Source: Silene latifolia (lineage: Eukaryota; Streptophyta; Magnoliopsida; Caryophyllales; Caryophyllaceae). From it: a stretch of 64,000 nucleotides of DNA. The number at the start of each line of letters is the position of its first letter. The stretch's first letter is position 1. The notes beneath the pieces are model-generated. The model was not told where the DNA came from. It was given only the letters and a program-made list of their open reading frames with translations, and did no database searches. This document shows, one piece after another, positions 48,352 to 59,525 of the stretch. Location of the stretch: NCBI RefSeq assembly GCF_048544455.1, contig NC_133536.1, forward strand, positions 23,624,152 to 23,688,151. Direction: 5' to 3'. Position numbers and translations under genes: made by a program.

Positions 48352-50961
48352 CTAGTTTTGTGGCTCGTGAAATTCACGGGATGTTTTGTTTTGAGTGTGA
48401 TGTTTCTAGTGTTTTTATTAATTGAAATTTTATAAAATATCAAAACATATAGTAAGTTCACCTTATGAATCATTTATCATTGATTGCGTACTTAGATTAC
48501 GGGCATTTACATGTTAACATAAAGATCAAAATCGATAAATTAAATAAGCCAAAGTAGGTGAATATTGCTATTTTTTCGAAGTTAAAATGATGGGAAAAAA
48601 AACAAACAAATACCAAAATAAAAATATACATTTGAAAAAAAAAAGAAAAAAAAAACTATTAGTCATTCACGTTGATGTCATCAATCTTGTAGAGTTGTAG
48701 TTAGTCTCCAATATATAGTTATTTAAGCTATCCTAGTATTTTACTTCTTCATATAGTCTTCTTTTTCCAATAACGAATCAACCGTATAATAAAAAAGTAA
48801 CTCAATAATTACTCTGAATTAACCAACAAAATTGTGAAATTTGTTTTATGCAATATTATCGTTGTTAACTTAAGTTTCCTCTTAAATAGTGAAAGAAAAA
48901 GGGAATGAGAATGAAGTCGTAGAGAATGAGTATTACCTTTGAATAACTCAACACCACAAATCTTGATATCCCCTAAATGAGAACAAAACAAACACAAACG
49001 ATGAAATTGAAAATGTGATGAACATTTCATAACCCAATGGAACTTACATAAAAAGTAAATAAATTAGTTAATAATTTTAAAACCTTAATACACTTGGCTT
49101 GATGTTAATAGAATAATAGGAAAGTTTAATGATACATTTAGTTCTACTGACGATAGAGATAAGAAAATTTTTGGCTTATAAATTTTGTCTTCCATCAAAA
49201 ATATATAAAGAATTGAGGATGCGTTTTATGACTTTTGAGCATCCTTTTTTCATTATTATCAAAATTAATATAGGCATAAATATCAATCAAGGTTCACGAC
49301 TTTTGAGCATCATTTTTCATTATTATGAAATTTAATATAAACATTAATAAGGAATAAAGAGAAATGAAATGTATAAGTTTTGCTTGATTATTATTATTAT
49401 AATTTTTTTTTACAAATCCACTTTACAGGAGAATTATTTAAGATGTTATCTTATTATGTAATTAAAATATGACATGTAAATGATGATAGTCAGTTTTGCT
49501 TGCCTTTTAATTAGATTTATATATTTTATATTTAAATTATTGAGTTATAGATTTGTCTCATTATTATGAAATTTAATATAGACATAAATATGGAGGAAAG
49601 GAGAAATGGAATGTAAAAGATTTGCTTTATTCACATTCTTATTATTTTTTTTTTTTTTTACAAAATCTACTTTGCATAAGAGTGGTTTAGAAATTATCTT
49701 ATGGAATTTAAAATATGACATTCAGATGATGGTAAATAGTTTGGCTTACTTTTTAATTATAGATTATAGTTTTATAAATTCAAATATTATTCCATGCATG
49801 TTATATTGTCAATATAATTAAATAATCAATAAAAATGAATAAGAATTAATGGGGTGTGAAAATGTCATGTGAAATGAAATTGAATGTTCTAAGCTACCCT
49901 TTTAATTAGATAATATAAATTTCATGCAATGTTATTGATAATTTAGTATCTCATCTTCCTGAAATTTCAATACAAACACAAAAACAATAACTAAATAACA
50001 TTCTTACTATTAATAAATTTAAAACATAATAAGGATAAAAAGCGAAAGAATTCATTTAATTATCTATGTATGTATACTTTACCTTCCAACTTTTTGAATA
50101 AAAATGAAAATTAGGATTGTTATAATAGTTATATAGGAAACTTTTTGTTATTAATTATTGATTAAATTCAACAATTTATTCAATTTATTCGAGGGAAGAG
50201 GAACGATTTTGTGAATTAAAAGGGAGATAAAAAAAATTATGATAACTACAAATTATAATGATGGTGAGAGAAAACCAGAAAACCATCCTATTAAATAAAA
50301 GAAATTAAAGGTTAAATAAATAAGTAGATTAATAACCAAATTTATGAGAGGAAAATAAAGAGTTTGTATTAATTTATTTTTTGTGTTTGCAATTAATATT
50401 TTTTTTTTAATTTTTTTTACTTATAAGCATGTGACAGTTTTAAAGATAACTTTTTAATACATAATCTAGCCTTTTATAATATTGTATAAATAAATAATCA
50501 AGTAATCAATATAGATGAATTAGTATTTACCAATAAAAAATCGGCATGTGAATTAAAATTAAATGTTTTTAGTAGCCTTTTAACTATATTGTATAGGTAC
50601 AATTTTTTTTTGTTTTCAACTTCATTTATTCTTCTTCGTTCTTAATTTCATGTATTCGTTTTTATTTCAAATACATATAATACTACTCCATATGAAATAT
50701 CTTGAAATTATTAACTTATAATTAATGCGTATTTTTTTATTGTGTTTTTTTTAGTTAATTAAGTTTAAAGCTAATGGAATATGGATGGATTTGTAAAAGA
50801 AATAAGTGAATTAAATTAATGTAATATAATAATAAATTGATAATCCATGTCATATTAGTTTGCCAAGTCACATTGTTATTGCATACGTGGCTTTTTTTCA
50901 TCCCATGTGGCATTGTCTACGTGGCTTTTTTTAGACTAGCCTTTTAATAATGTTATATAGA
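48352..50961 (-). mobile_element. Non-autonomous Helitron, 2.6 kb
   Basis: Read on the minus strand, the 5' end TCTATATAACATTATTAAA starts at 50961 and is followed by AAAGCCACGTAGACAATGCC. The 3' end has hairpin CCCGTGAATTTCACGAG (stem CCCGTGAA and TTCACG) and terminates CTAG at 48352. The flanks are A and T. The interior is AT-rich with repeated ATTATGAAATTTAATATA-type words near 49320, 49555; I find no captured gene. Confidence 0.82.
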
Positions 50962-51039
50962 TTATATATTAATAATAAAATAATAAGATTAACAATAGTA
51001 ATATTATTAAGAATAATAATACTAAAATATTAAAATTAA

Positions 51040-51087
51040 TAGTAACAATGTTATTAATAATATTATTATTAATTAATATTAATTTTC

Positions 51088-51161
<74 letters not shown>

Positions 51162-51175
51162 TATATTAATATCAA
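51040..51175. repeat. (TAA)n microsatellite
   Basis: About 25 perfect AAT units at 51090-51165 within AT-rich sequence. The poly-Asn or poly-Ile frames over it are artefacts. Confidence 0.92.
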
Positions 51176-51226
51176 TGTTATTGATTTTAATAATCATAAT
51201 ATTCATTATAATAACAATAATGAGGA

Positions 51227-51820
51227 CCATGGTTTCCAGACACAGGGTCCTCCTTATGCTAGCTGTGCAGGACAGATTAGCTATTGTGGCTAAGCTTATG
51301 TCTCGAGGTCTCCCTATGGCAAACAGGTGCAGTCTGTGTAAACAAGCTTCTGAAACCTCTACACATCTCTTTTTCAGCTGCAACTATACTGGTGAACTGC
51401 TGCATTGTGTCAAACAGTGGACTAATATACACTTTAGTAGCACTGAACTTTCCTCTTTAGTTCTTTGGTATGCTCAAAACTTCAAAAGAAATGATTGGAG
51501 AGGCAAATGGGTGAGTTGTAGTCTCGGATGTCTGGTTTAAGTTATTTGGCAGGAAAGGAATCTCAGAATTTTTGAGGGAAGGGAGAGGTCTGCGCAAGCT
51601 CTGTTCAAGGAAATTCAGTTCATTGTTAGTACCTTATTCCTTCATTCGGTCACAGATCGTGTATATTTGGATGTGATTGATGCTCTCCATATATAGGAAT
51701 TCTTTTGTATAGATAATATAAATGGTTATTGGACTTACATTGTATAGTGGGTATTCTTTGTAAGAAACTCATGTAATCCTTTTTTTTTGGAATATATGAG
51801 AAATACCTTTCTTGCAAAAA
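51227..51820 (+). mobile_element. 5'-truncated LINE copy with 14-bp target duplication
   Basis: Encodes the zinc-binding end of a LINE ORF2 (RCSLCKQASETSTHLFFSC, then VIWQERNLRIFEGRERSA) with one in-frame stop. The 3' UTR resembles that of the copy at 47468-47900 (CTTTGTAAGAAACTCATGTA and GAAATACCTTTCTTGC). Flanked by AACAATAATGAGGA at 51213-51226 and 51821-51834. Confidence 0.92.
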
Positions 51821-51854
51821 AACAATAATGAGGATGATTAACTAATAATAAATC

Positions 51855-51856
51855 AC

Positions 51857-51914
<58 letters not shown>

Positions 51915-51925
51915 AATAATATTAA
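51855..51925. repeat. (TAA)n microsatellite
   Basis: About sixteen AAT units right of the second truncated LINE. Confidence 0.9.
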
Positions 51926-52224
51926 TTATATTAATAAAAACTATTAAGTTTAAGATGAGTTGAACTGAAATAGGTTGAACTTAGTGGAGTTGAACTAAAC
52001 TGAATGGAGCTGAGTTGGGATGAACTGAACTGAATTAAATAAAGTTGAACTGAACTGAACTGAATTGACCTGAGCTGAACTAAACTGAACTGAATAGACT
52101 TGAGCTGAACTAAAGTGAGCTGAAAATAAGTCAGAAAGAATAGGGCCTAAATAAGACCAAATCTGTATAGATGGAACAAATGGCTAATTACAATGTATTC
52201 TGTTTTTCTGTTTTATCACTTTTG

Positions 52225-52925
52225 TAATACCATAGATTTCTGAGTATAGAGTACTCGGTCGAGTGGGTGGTACTCGACCGAGTGTGTCATCGGGTGTTCT
52301 GAGTCAGGCTTCTGACTTAGGTGCACTCAAATGAGTTGGGTGGTACTCGGTCGAGTATGTTTAATACTCGCCCGAGTGCCCGGTCGGGTATGTTTCATCG
52401 AGCGGTTTTGATTGAAATGATTAGAGGAATATATAATACGTGTTAAGCAGTTTTCAAATCATTTTCACAAAACTCGACGACGCTTTAAATCTCCTCTAAT
52501 CATCTTCATCATCTACAAGCAAGGGTTGATCGATCGTGAGTCCTTGTATCTCGTTTTCCGTGTCGATTCCGTTGGTAAGTCTCTAGCGTTTTCTTAATCG
52601 GTATATGGTTGTCATTAAGAATTTATGCGAACCCTAAATTAGGTTAATTTGGGGTAGAGATTGATTTTTCGATTAGTATTGTTTGATTACCATTGTTGTA
52701 GGAGACGATGTGGTACTCGTTGTGCATCTGTATGATTGGCTGCAGTATAACGGATTGCGAAAAGGTAGGGTTTTCCTACTCAATTGCTATATGATTGATT
52801 ATAAGATGATGAGTTGTTGCATGTTTACTGTGGATTGTTGTTGATATGGTTTCATTGTGGTTTATTATTGGTATTGAGATTGATTGTGAAGCCATTGTCG
52901 GGAGATGGTCTTCACCCTCATGTTC
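52225..52925 (+). mobile_element. LTR-like repeat with TACTCGGTCGAGTA palindromes
   Basis: Five ACTCG(G/A)(C/T)CGAGT-type palindromes occur between 52250 and 52400, followed by leader-like sequence (CAAGCAAGGGTTGATCGATC) and CGGGAGATGGTCTTCACC near the right border. This looks like part of an LTR of a retroelement family. It is cut at 52926 by the start of another LTR. Ends are not defined; a fossil. Confidence 0.45.
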
Positions 52926-54380
52926 CTGTTGGAATATGTGTCCTCAACAATAGTGCGATCACATGATTTAAATATCATAATCAAATCTCATATTAAGAAT
53001 ACGAAAGGGATGATAAATTAATAGTCAACTGATCAACATTAATCGGTAACGATTGGCTTTCTAGAGTTTGACGTTACTGTCGTAGGACGGTGGTGGTCAG
53101 TTGATCCCTTAAGGTCACATCTAAAAGATGATGCCCTTATCAGTAAAGTTGATTAATTGTATGATGATACAAGTTAATCAATTCCTTAAAATTGAACAAT
53201 TCAATTTGTGAGAGAGAATATTTATATCTTATTGTAATGGGATTAAATAAGATTTATTTTAGTAATTGAAATACTTTATTACTAAAATTGATTATTGTTT
53301 GTGAAACAATAGAGATAAGAATGAATGGTTAATTATAATTACAAGATGTTGTGAATTATAATTATATGACCCATTTTATTTATGTGATCAAGTATCACTA
53401 GTCAATTTGTTATATGTAATTTAATTAATGTATATAATGGTATTTATTTGATAAGTATGCATTAATTTAATTAATAACATGTGACATATTACATGTGACA
53501 TATTGTGTGACAAATGACAAATTGACAAAATAAAATGGTAGTCCATTTTATACATATGGACCGAAATATTGTAGGTTGTAAAGAATAATGGGTGATTTAT
53601 TTTAATGGTTAAAATTATAATAATCATGCCTATTGAAACATAGCCTTACACCTACAATTTTGAGAAGGCCAAAAGCAAAAAGCAAGATGCCAATTTTGGC
53701 TTATTTGCCAATGCCCCCACCGGTTGCCTCCTCTTATTATAAGAGAATTGTTCTCTTATTTTTACTTACACATTCATTCATATTCACATCACATGCAAAC
53801 TCTCTCACATATTTATTTTTCTTTCTATCAAAACTTGAGAAATTTTGATTCAAGTTGTTCAATGAGATTACTAATATTATTAGTGTAATATATGAGTATT
53901 AGTAATCAATTTTAAGGTAAACTACTAAATTAATATCTATCAAATATCATTTAGTAGTAATAAGGGTTAAATCTTGGGTGCAATCAAGAGGAGAATCTCT
54001 ACATTGGGATTTTGGAGGATCATCCAACATATTAAGCTCAATAAAAAATAAAGAAGGTGACCTTATTTTTGCCCATTAATTCGAACCATTATACAATGTA
54101 AGGGACATTGTTTTTCCTTATAAATTTCTTATTTTGTTATGCATGCACTAGATCTAAAGAACAAATAATTAAGAAGTTAATTAGTTCACTATTAGAGGAG
54201 TCTAATGTTCATATACCTATTAGTTCCCTCCTTTGTGGCTCCCGTCACAAGGGAATGTGCACATTAATGATCTAGGTTTGCTTGTTGCGATGAGCGGGGC
54301 TTTAGGTGGGTTGGCTGCGGTCTACCACTTGCGGTGTGGATTACCTGTTGCGGTCTAATAATAGGTATATGAACCTAACA
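52926..54380 (+). mobile_element. 5' LTR of a copia-type element, remainder missing or displaced
   Basis: About 1.46 kb from TGTTGGAATATGTGTCC to GAACCTAACA, followed two bases later by TGGTATCAGAGCATAGG, a primer-binding site for initiator Met tRNA. About 600 bp of internal leader follow, to 54999. No coding domain and no second LTR are in the window, so this is an incomplete copy. The long LTR and its start are typical of copia families such as the SIRE or Tork groups; the exact lineage is not determined. Confidence 0.7.
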
Positions 54381-54382
54381 AG

Positions 54383-54399
54383 TGGTATCAGAGCATAGG
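54383..54399 (+). other. Primer-binding site of the copia-type LTR
   Basis: TGGTATCAGAGCATAGG, complementary to the 3' end of the plant initiator methionine tRNA, directly after the LTR end. Confidence 0.8.
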
Positions 54400-54999
54400 A
54401 TGTTGCATGCATAATCGGTTGTTGTTTTTCCGAGTTAAAATGTTAACATATAAAACTAAAAATTTGTGATTTATAAGAGTAAGCCACGAAATAATTACGC
54501 ATGTTATATATTCTGGTCCTAAAATATTTTTAGGTCATTTCTATGATTTATGGAAATTTATTGCTCATTATAATGATTTTTAGTGATTTTATTACATTTT
54601 TATGAGTAAAATGAACTTTTATTCACCAAAATAAGTTAACCTCACTACTGGCCGTGGTATTTTAGTATGACCTCACATGAATATTTTATGTATTGCATGT
54701 AAAATATCATATTAATGTGATTAATATTTCATGATTTATGAATTTTTAGTGTAAAAATGGCATAAATGGAGGTTAATTGACTAAAAATGGTTAAACTTAC
54801 TCTTTGACCTTGAAACTTTTATATGACCTCAAATGCATATTTTGCAAGTTGTGTGTAAAATCTCGTATTAATTGGATTAATATTGCATGATTTATGATTT
54901 TTATGAGATAAAAATGGATTAAAAGAGGTAAAATAGTTAAATTTCGAATTAGGCCATGAGATTTTAATATGTTGTCACATGCATGATTTAAAGAGTGTA

Positions 55000-55151
55000 C
55001 TAGGTTTGTGACCCGTGAAATTCACGGGTTTATCTGTTTTAGTTTTGATATTTTTATCGTTTTTCTTAATATTTGTTCGAGCAATTAGTTGTTGATCTAT
55101 TTAAAAATATACAATCTTGAAATACATATAAATTAGTTGGTTAATACCTTA
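55000..55151 (-). mobile_element. Helitron 3' end (minus strand), rest uncertain
   Basis: Reverse-strand hairpin CCCGTGAATTTCACGGG (55012-55028) and terminal CTAG at 55000, with A on the outer side. The terminus closely resembles that of the Helitron at 48352. The 5' part should lie to the right, but further insertions intervene. Confidence 0.7.
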
Positions 55152-55398
55152 CTAGTGTAGTTCCCGTACTATAGCACGTTACTTTTTAGATTTATTTTAT
55201 AAAAAGATATTATCAATTAAATTATTTGCATAAATGAAGTATACTTTTAATTTCATATTATAATCTGCTAAATATAATATTAATAAGAGGTTGAAAAAAA
55301 AGTTTACTACCATAAGAAGACATTTTAAGTTAAGTTATTTTTTTACTATTAAAAATAACACAATAATTTTATACCGTTACATGCAACTAATTTATAAC
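55152..55398 (-). mobile_element. Second Helitron 3' end, cut by a gypsy LTR
   Basis: On the minus strand CGTGCTATAGTACG can fold, and CTAG ends at 55152 after GGGAACTACA. It lies 152 bp inside the previous terminus, so it is either nested or a tandem end. The body is interrupted at 55399. Confidence 0.55.
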
Positions 55399-56019
55399 TG
55401 TTCCGGGTGTAATTCCAGAGCAAGTATAGTTACCACCCGTGGCTTGTTGAATGATGTCTTGAGTTGGATTCTCCCTTGGTCTTAATCGTTCCTCTCGGCC
55501 TCTTCTGCAACAATGAACGAACTGAGGGCTTGGCTTTGAGCCAAGCGTACCCACTCCGACGCCCAAGTCAGTAAACTTAGATGTATAAGTTGTATGCTAA
55601 TTGGCTAGGAATATATTGTAGAGAGATAAGGAAGATTATACCAGATGAATAGTGTATTTAGGTTAAGTTGTGTATTTCTGGATTGGATCCTTTCCTCAAT
55701 GAAGGTTGAGGAGTATTTATAGACTTCACCTTTTGTCACGTAGTGGCCAAGTGGCCAAGTGGCTAGCGGTGGAAAGATCGATCTACCCCTCGGCCGAGGG
55801 ACCTATGGCTGGCCGGCGGGCCCGGTGACTCACCGCCGAGGGTCTTGGATATGAGTACGCGGGTATGTGTTCCGGCTGGCGAGGTTGTCATGCTCATGCG
55901 GGACCCGTGTGAGCGATGGGCCGCATCGGCTAGGTCGTCTAAGTCGTTGACTTGCTGTGGATATCTTTGACCTTGCTCAATATGTTGACTTGGTCAGCGG
56001 TGCAGAATATGCCCCATCA
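55399..56019 (-). repeat. 3' LTR of the Tat-type element
   Basis: On the minus strand it begins TGATGGGGCATATTCTGC and ends CACCCGGAACA. A purine tract (CTGGGGGCAAAT) lies immediately inside the LTR at 56020-56032. A TATA box (CTATAAATACTC on the minus strand, near 55710-55722) marks the LTR promoter. The 5' partner is outside the window, so divergence cannot be measured. Confidence 0.75.
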
Positions 56020-56529
56020 ATTTGCCCCCAGCGTAGTCTATGCCGTGGTATGGGCTTCGATGTACGTCTGAGCGTATATTCTGCGCAAGTAGTTTGTAGA
56101 AAATTTTCTGCATCGGCTTCTTCTGCGGCGGCTTCTTTTGCCTCTGCCTGGTCTTTCTTAGGCCGTACCATATCCCCCCTCCACATGGATGTGTATTGGG
56201 CATCCGATGTGGAAAAAAGAAAGGGACGCCGGTCGAGACCGGGTTTGAGAGTCTTAGGTAGTTTTGATTGCCCCGGCGGCGCCGTTGCCGGCCTGGTTGA
56301 TCATGTGGCCGGCGGAGAACAGATGCTTGGGAATTTGTTGAGGAAGGTGAATAGGCAAGGAGATATGAATAGGCGTGTTGAAGACGCTTGGTCACTGTTG
56401 CATTGATTGACGTCTAACTGTTGCAACGATTGACATCCCGTGGTTGCATGTCCGACACGTGTCCGCACGCTGATTGGTTGACGCTTCATGGGCTGTTTGC
56501 TGATTGGTCCTTCTTCATGGGCTTTTCCC

Positions 56530-56715
56530 TATAAATAGGGCAGTTGCTCCGTGAAATTGGTCACCAATTTCATTCTCCAAAATTTTTTCTTCTCTCTAAA
56601 CTTTCAAGGGCTTCTGTCTTCTAACATTCAGAGTTGTTATTCCGGCGAGTGTTTTTCTTCAAGGTAAACAAACAAACTTCTTCACTTTTTATTTTGTTAA
56701 ATAATTGTTGCTATT
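56530..56715 (+). promoter_or_regulatory. Plus-strand promoter and leader of the antisense ORF
   Basis: TATAAATA at 56530-56537 lies about 180 bp upstream of the ATG at 56716. The leader has CT-rich sequence (TTCTTCTCTCTAAAC) and a possible donor (CAAG followed by GTAAAC at 56664). It points away from the LTR promoter, so the element appears to carry two opposed transcription units. Confidence 0.6.
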
Positions 56716-59140
56716 ATGTCTGCTACTGGCGCCGGGACTAGTACTTCTGCGCCGGAGGATTCCCCGTTGCGTCTTGATGGGGAGGAGATACTAGACGCCA
56801 TTCCGATAAGGTTTGGGGGCCCTAGGTCTCCTTCTCCCGTAGTCGATCCACCAATTACGGAGGGACGGGAGGATGAGGGTGAGGATGCGATGAGGATGAG
56901 GGGACCCCTTCGATGGTGGGAGGTCGTCTGTCCCGGATCATGGCGAGCCCCGCACGACGGTCTTGAACGTGGTTGGTCCCATAAGTTCGCCGATTGTTCC
57001 GGCGAGACATTTTTCGAGAGCCATTTCTCGTTCGGTGAGGGGTATAAGATCGTTATTCCTAAAAAGAGTCAGCGGTCTGTTGCCCTCCACCGGTCATACC
57101 GGCGTGTACATCGGGCATCCGGAGTATGGGGTCGCGGTTTCCTCTCGAATAAATACGTCGTGGCCATTATCGAGCTATGAACGTCGCGGTGGCCCAACTA
57201 CATCCGCGGGCCATGAGGACGATAGTTGGCTTTGTGTGGCTTTGTCTCTTTAGGGGGAGATCCCGACGTCAACTTATTCCGCCGACTCCACGGTCTTCGA
57301 CCGTCAATCGATGCCGGTAAAGTGGGGTGGTACAGCGTACGACGGAGCCGAGCTATGTCTCCGTGAACAAGCTTACTTCTTGCAAAGACGGCAACGGCGG
57401 TGGGTGTATGTCCAAGTGCTTGGAGGATTACCCATTGCCCCGGTCTTTCCAGAGCCCCGTTTACTTGCGGTGTGAGAACCGGGAAGAGTATGAGGAGTGT
57501 ACCTCCCGGGGTAAGGTGAAAATGGACGCTTCGAAGGTTCCTCTTCGAGGATGAGGAGCGGGCGTCTGCACTGTTCGATCTGAGAAGGGATGGCTGCCCC
57601 TGACTCAAATTATTCTTCAAGATGAGCTGCTCTGTCACGTCGGCCTCATACCGGCCCTCAGCCAGGGTGAGTGGGGTCGGTGTGAGGCCCATTTTTGCCT
57701 GTTATGCTCCTGTTTTTTAGAGCTATGTTCTATTCCTGTCGTGTAATTCTTGTTTGGTTTTTGCAGACCGGTTTGGCCAGGGTCTGTCCGAGAGTACCTT
57801 GAAGAGGTTAGGCCTTGATCAGGACGGGAAGGTCGTTGAGCGGATCCTCACGGCTAAATCGCGCGATCGTAGACCGTCCCCAACGAGCTCATGGATAAGC
57901 GGTTGAAAGGGGTAGATCCGGTGGCGGCCCAAGCAAGGGTTCTCGGAGGCGTGCCAAAGAGAACGAAGAAAGCTGCGTCCAGGTCGGGGCGGCGTCTGTG
58001 CCAGCTCCCTCTTCGACCTCGGTGGTTCAGAAGGAACCTGTGGAGGTCGTTGATATTACTGGGGGGTCGGTGACCGTTGCTAAGGAGCCACCGCTTGCTT
58101 CCGCCGTTGTCGGGGAGAAGAGGAAAGATCCGCCATCTACCTCCGCCGTTGGCGGGGAGAAAACTGGCCCACGAGCGAAGAGGTTCCAAACTGGTACGGA
58201 TCTAACTTATGGTTCGGATTTAGCTGGTTCGCTGGATATCCCAGATGACCGGCTTTCTGATGTGTCAATTCAAGGTGACATGGATGCTTTGTGTAAATTT
58301 TTTGTAGATCCTCCCTCGGCGACCGTCGTTCTTACTGAACGGCAATCAGGGAAGCAGCCTGAGAGGGCTGTCGAGAAGGCGGGTGACGGAAATGTCATTG
58401 TTGACTCCTCTGCTCAGAAGATCTCTGCCTCCGAGCTTGTGGCGGAGGGTGTGAAAATGTATAAGAGGCTGGCGAAGTGGACCCAACAAGCCGGCTCCTA
58501 TATCGCGGAGCAGGAGAAAACCATGGCCCAAGCTGCGCCGCTGATGGCGAAGCTTAAACTTGACCTCTCCGCCGCGAAGGGGGAAGCCGCGAAGTTTAAA
58601 CTGGATCTCTTTTCTGCCAAGAAGCGCGTGGAGGAGGTTGAGAAGCTGCTGGGGCCGAGAGGGCCAAAGTTGAGCAAGGCGATGCCGCTCGCCAAGATGA
58701 TGGAGGAGCGGGATAGGTACAAGGACGCTCATAACGCCGTGGTCGCCGAGGGTGAAAAGTGGAAGAATCGGTTCCACCACCAGGCGGAGGCGCTTAGGGA
58801 CGCGCAGTGTCCCCTTGCTCAAAAGGAGAAGGATATTGCCATGCTTCAAGATGATCTTCTCCCTAAAATGTGCGCCCAATTCCGGGACCAGGCCGAGGAG
58901 GCGACCAGGGAGGCAATAAGGAAGCTCGTCCCCGAGGGCTCTTTCCCGTGGGATAAATTTGAGCGACTTTTGGACGAGATGGCCGAGGCTCGCGACGCAG
59001 CGGCGGCGGAGAAGACGGAGGCCGTCGTGATGCGAGGCGAAGGAGGGTGACGTGCTAAAGGCACTTGAAAATGTAGAGCCCTCTTCCGAGCCGGCCACCG
59101 AAGAAGCTGCTGCTGCTGATGGAGGACAGCAACAGGCATA
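56716..59140 (+). pseudogene. Antisense ORF (aORF) of the Tat-type element, broken
   Basis: It starts MSATGAGTSTSAPEDSPLRL. Its N-terminal half resembles the putative gypsy-type transposon domain of plant antisense ORFs. The C-terminal half (about 58.0-59.1 kb) is a long Ala/Lys/Glu-rich coiled coil (AEQEKTMAQAAPLMAKLKLD, KMMEERDRYKDAHNAVVAEG). Function in the family is unknown; it is not gag or pol. It lies between the 3' LTR and the tandem array, opposite to pol. It is broken in several places. Confidence 0.7.
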
Positions 59141-59525
59141 GGGAGACGGGCGGTCGTCACCAGACTCACCCGGCGTCTCGGATAGCTTTAGCTGTTCGGG
59201 GGCCAACTATTGAGCCTTCTCTCCCTGCCATCTTTTGGCGCTTCAAATCCTAAGTCTGTAACCTTTTGTTTTTCTTTGTTTCCTTGCTTTTTGTAAAGCT
59301 TTGGTAGGTAGAGTTTAGGCTATCCTCATGGGGACGGCCGTCGTCTGTACTCTCCTTGCAATCATTTTTAATAAAGTTTTATCTTTTGGTCCTTGGCTTT
59401 GGCCGGGACTTTGATCATCATTCTTCACTTGTCTCTTTGCGTTATTTAATTGAGTGCCTTCGTTTTACCGTCGGCATGGCCGAGGCAGTTAGAATGCACA
59501 TCTCAACTGTGTTAACGTCTTTAGC

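Larger units (their letters stand above)
47102..52147. mobile_element. Degraded Harbinger-like repeat hosting other insertions
   Basis: GAACTGAA and GGAGCTGAA repeats at 47130-47250 and again at 51950-52130 match the interior style of the MITE at 38753-39521. The right end AAAGAATAGGGCC with TAA is present at 52147-52150. A left TIR was not found. Between these lie (TAA)n tracts, two truncated LINE copies and a Helitron. Confidence 0.5.

Noticed and set aside
51048-51293. Poly-Asn frame
   Set aside because: (AAT)n microsatellite translated in one frame.
55957-56406. A 149-residue plus-strand frame over the LTR border
   Set aside because: It crosses the LTR end and the purine tract and has no family match that I can see.
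58346-59206. A 286-residue minus-strand Leu/Arg-rich frame
   Set aside because: Shadow of the coiled-coil part of the antisense ORF; its Leu/Arg pattern comes from the GC-rich opposite strand.
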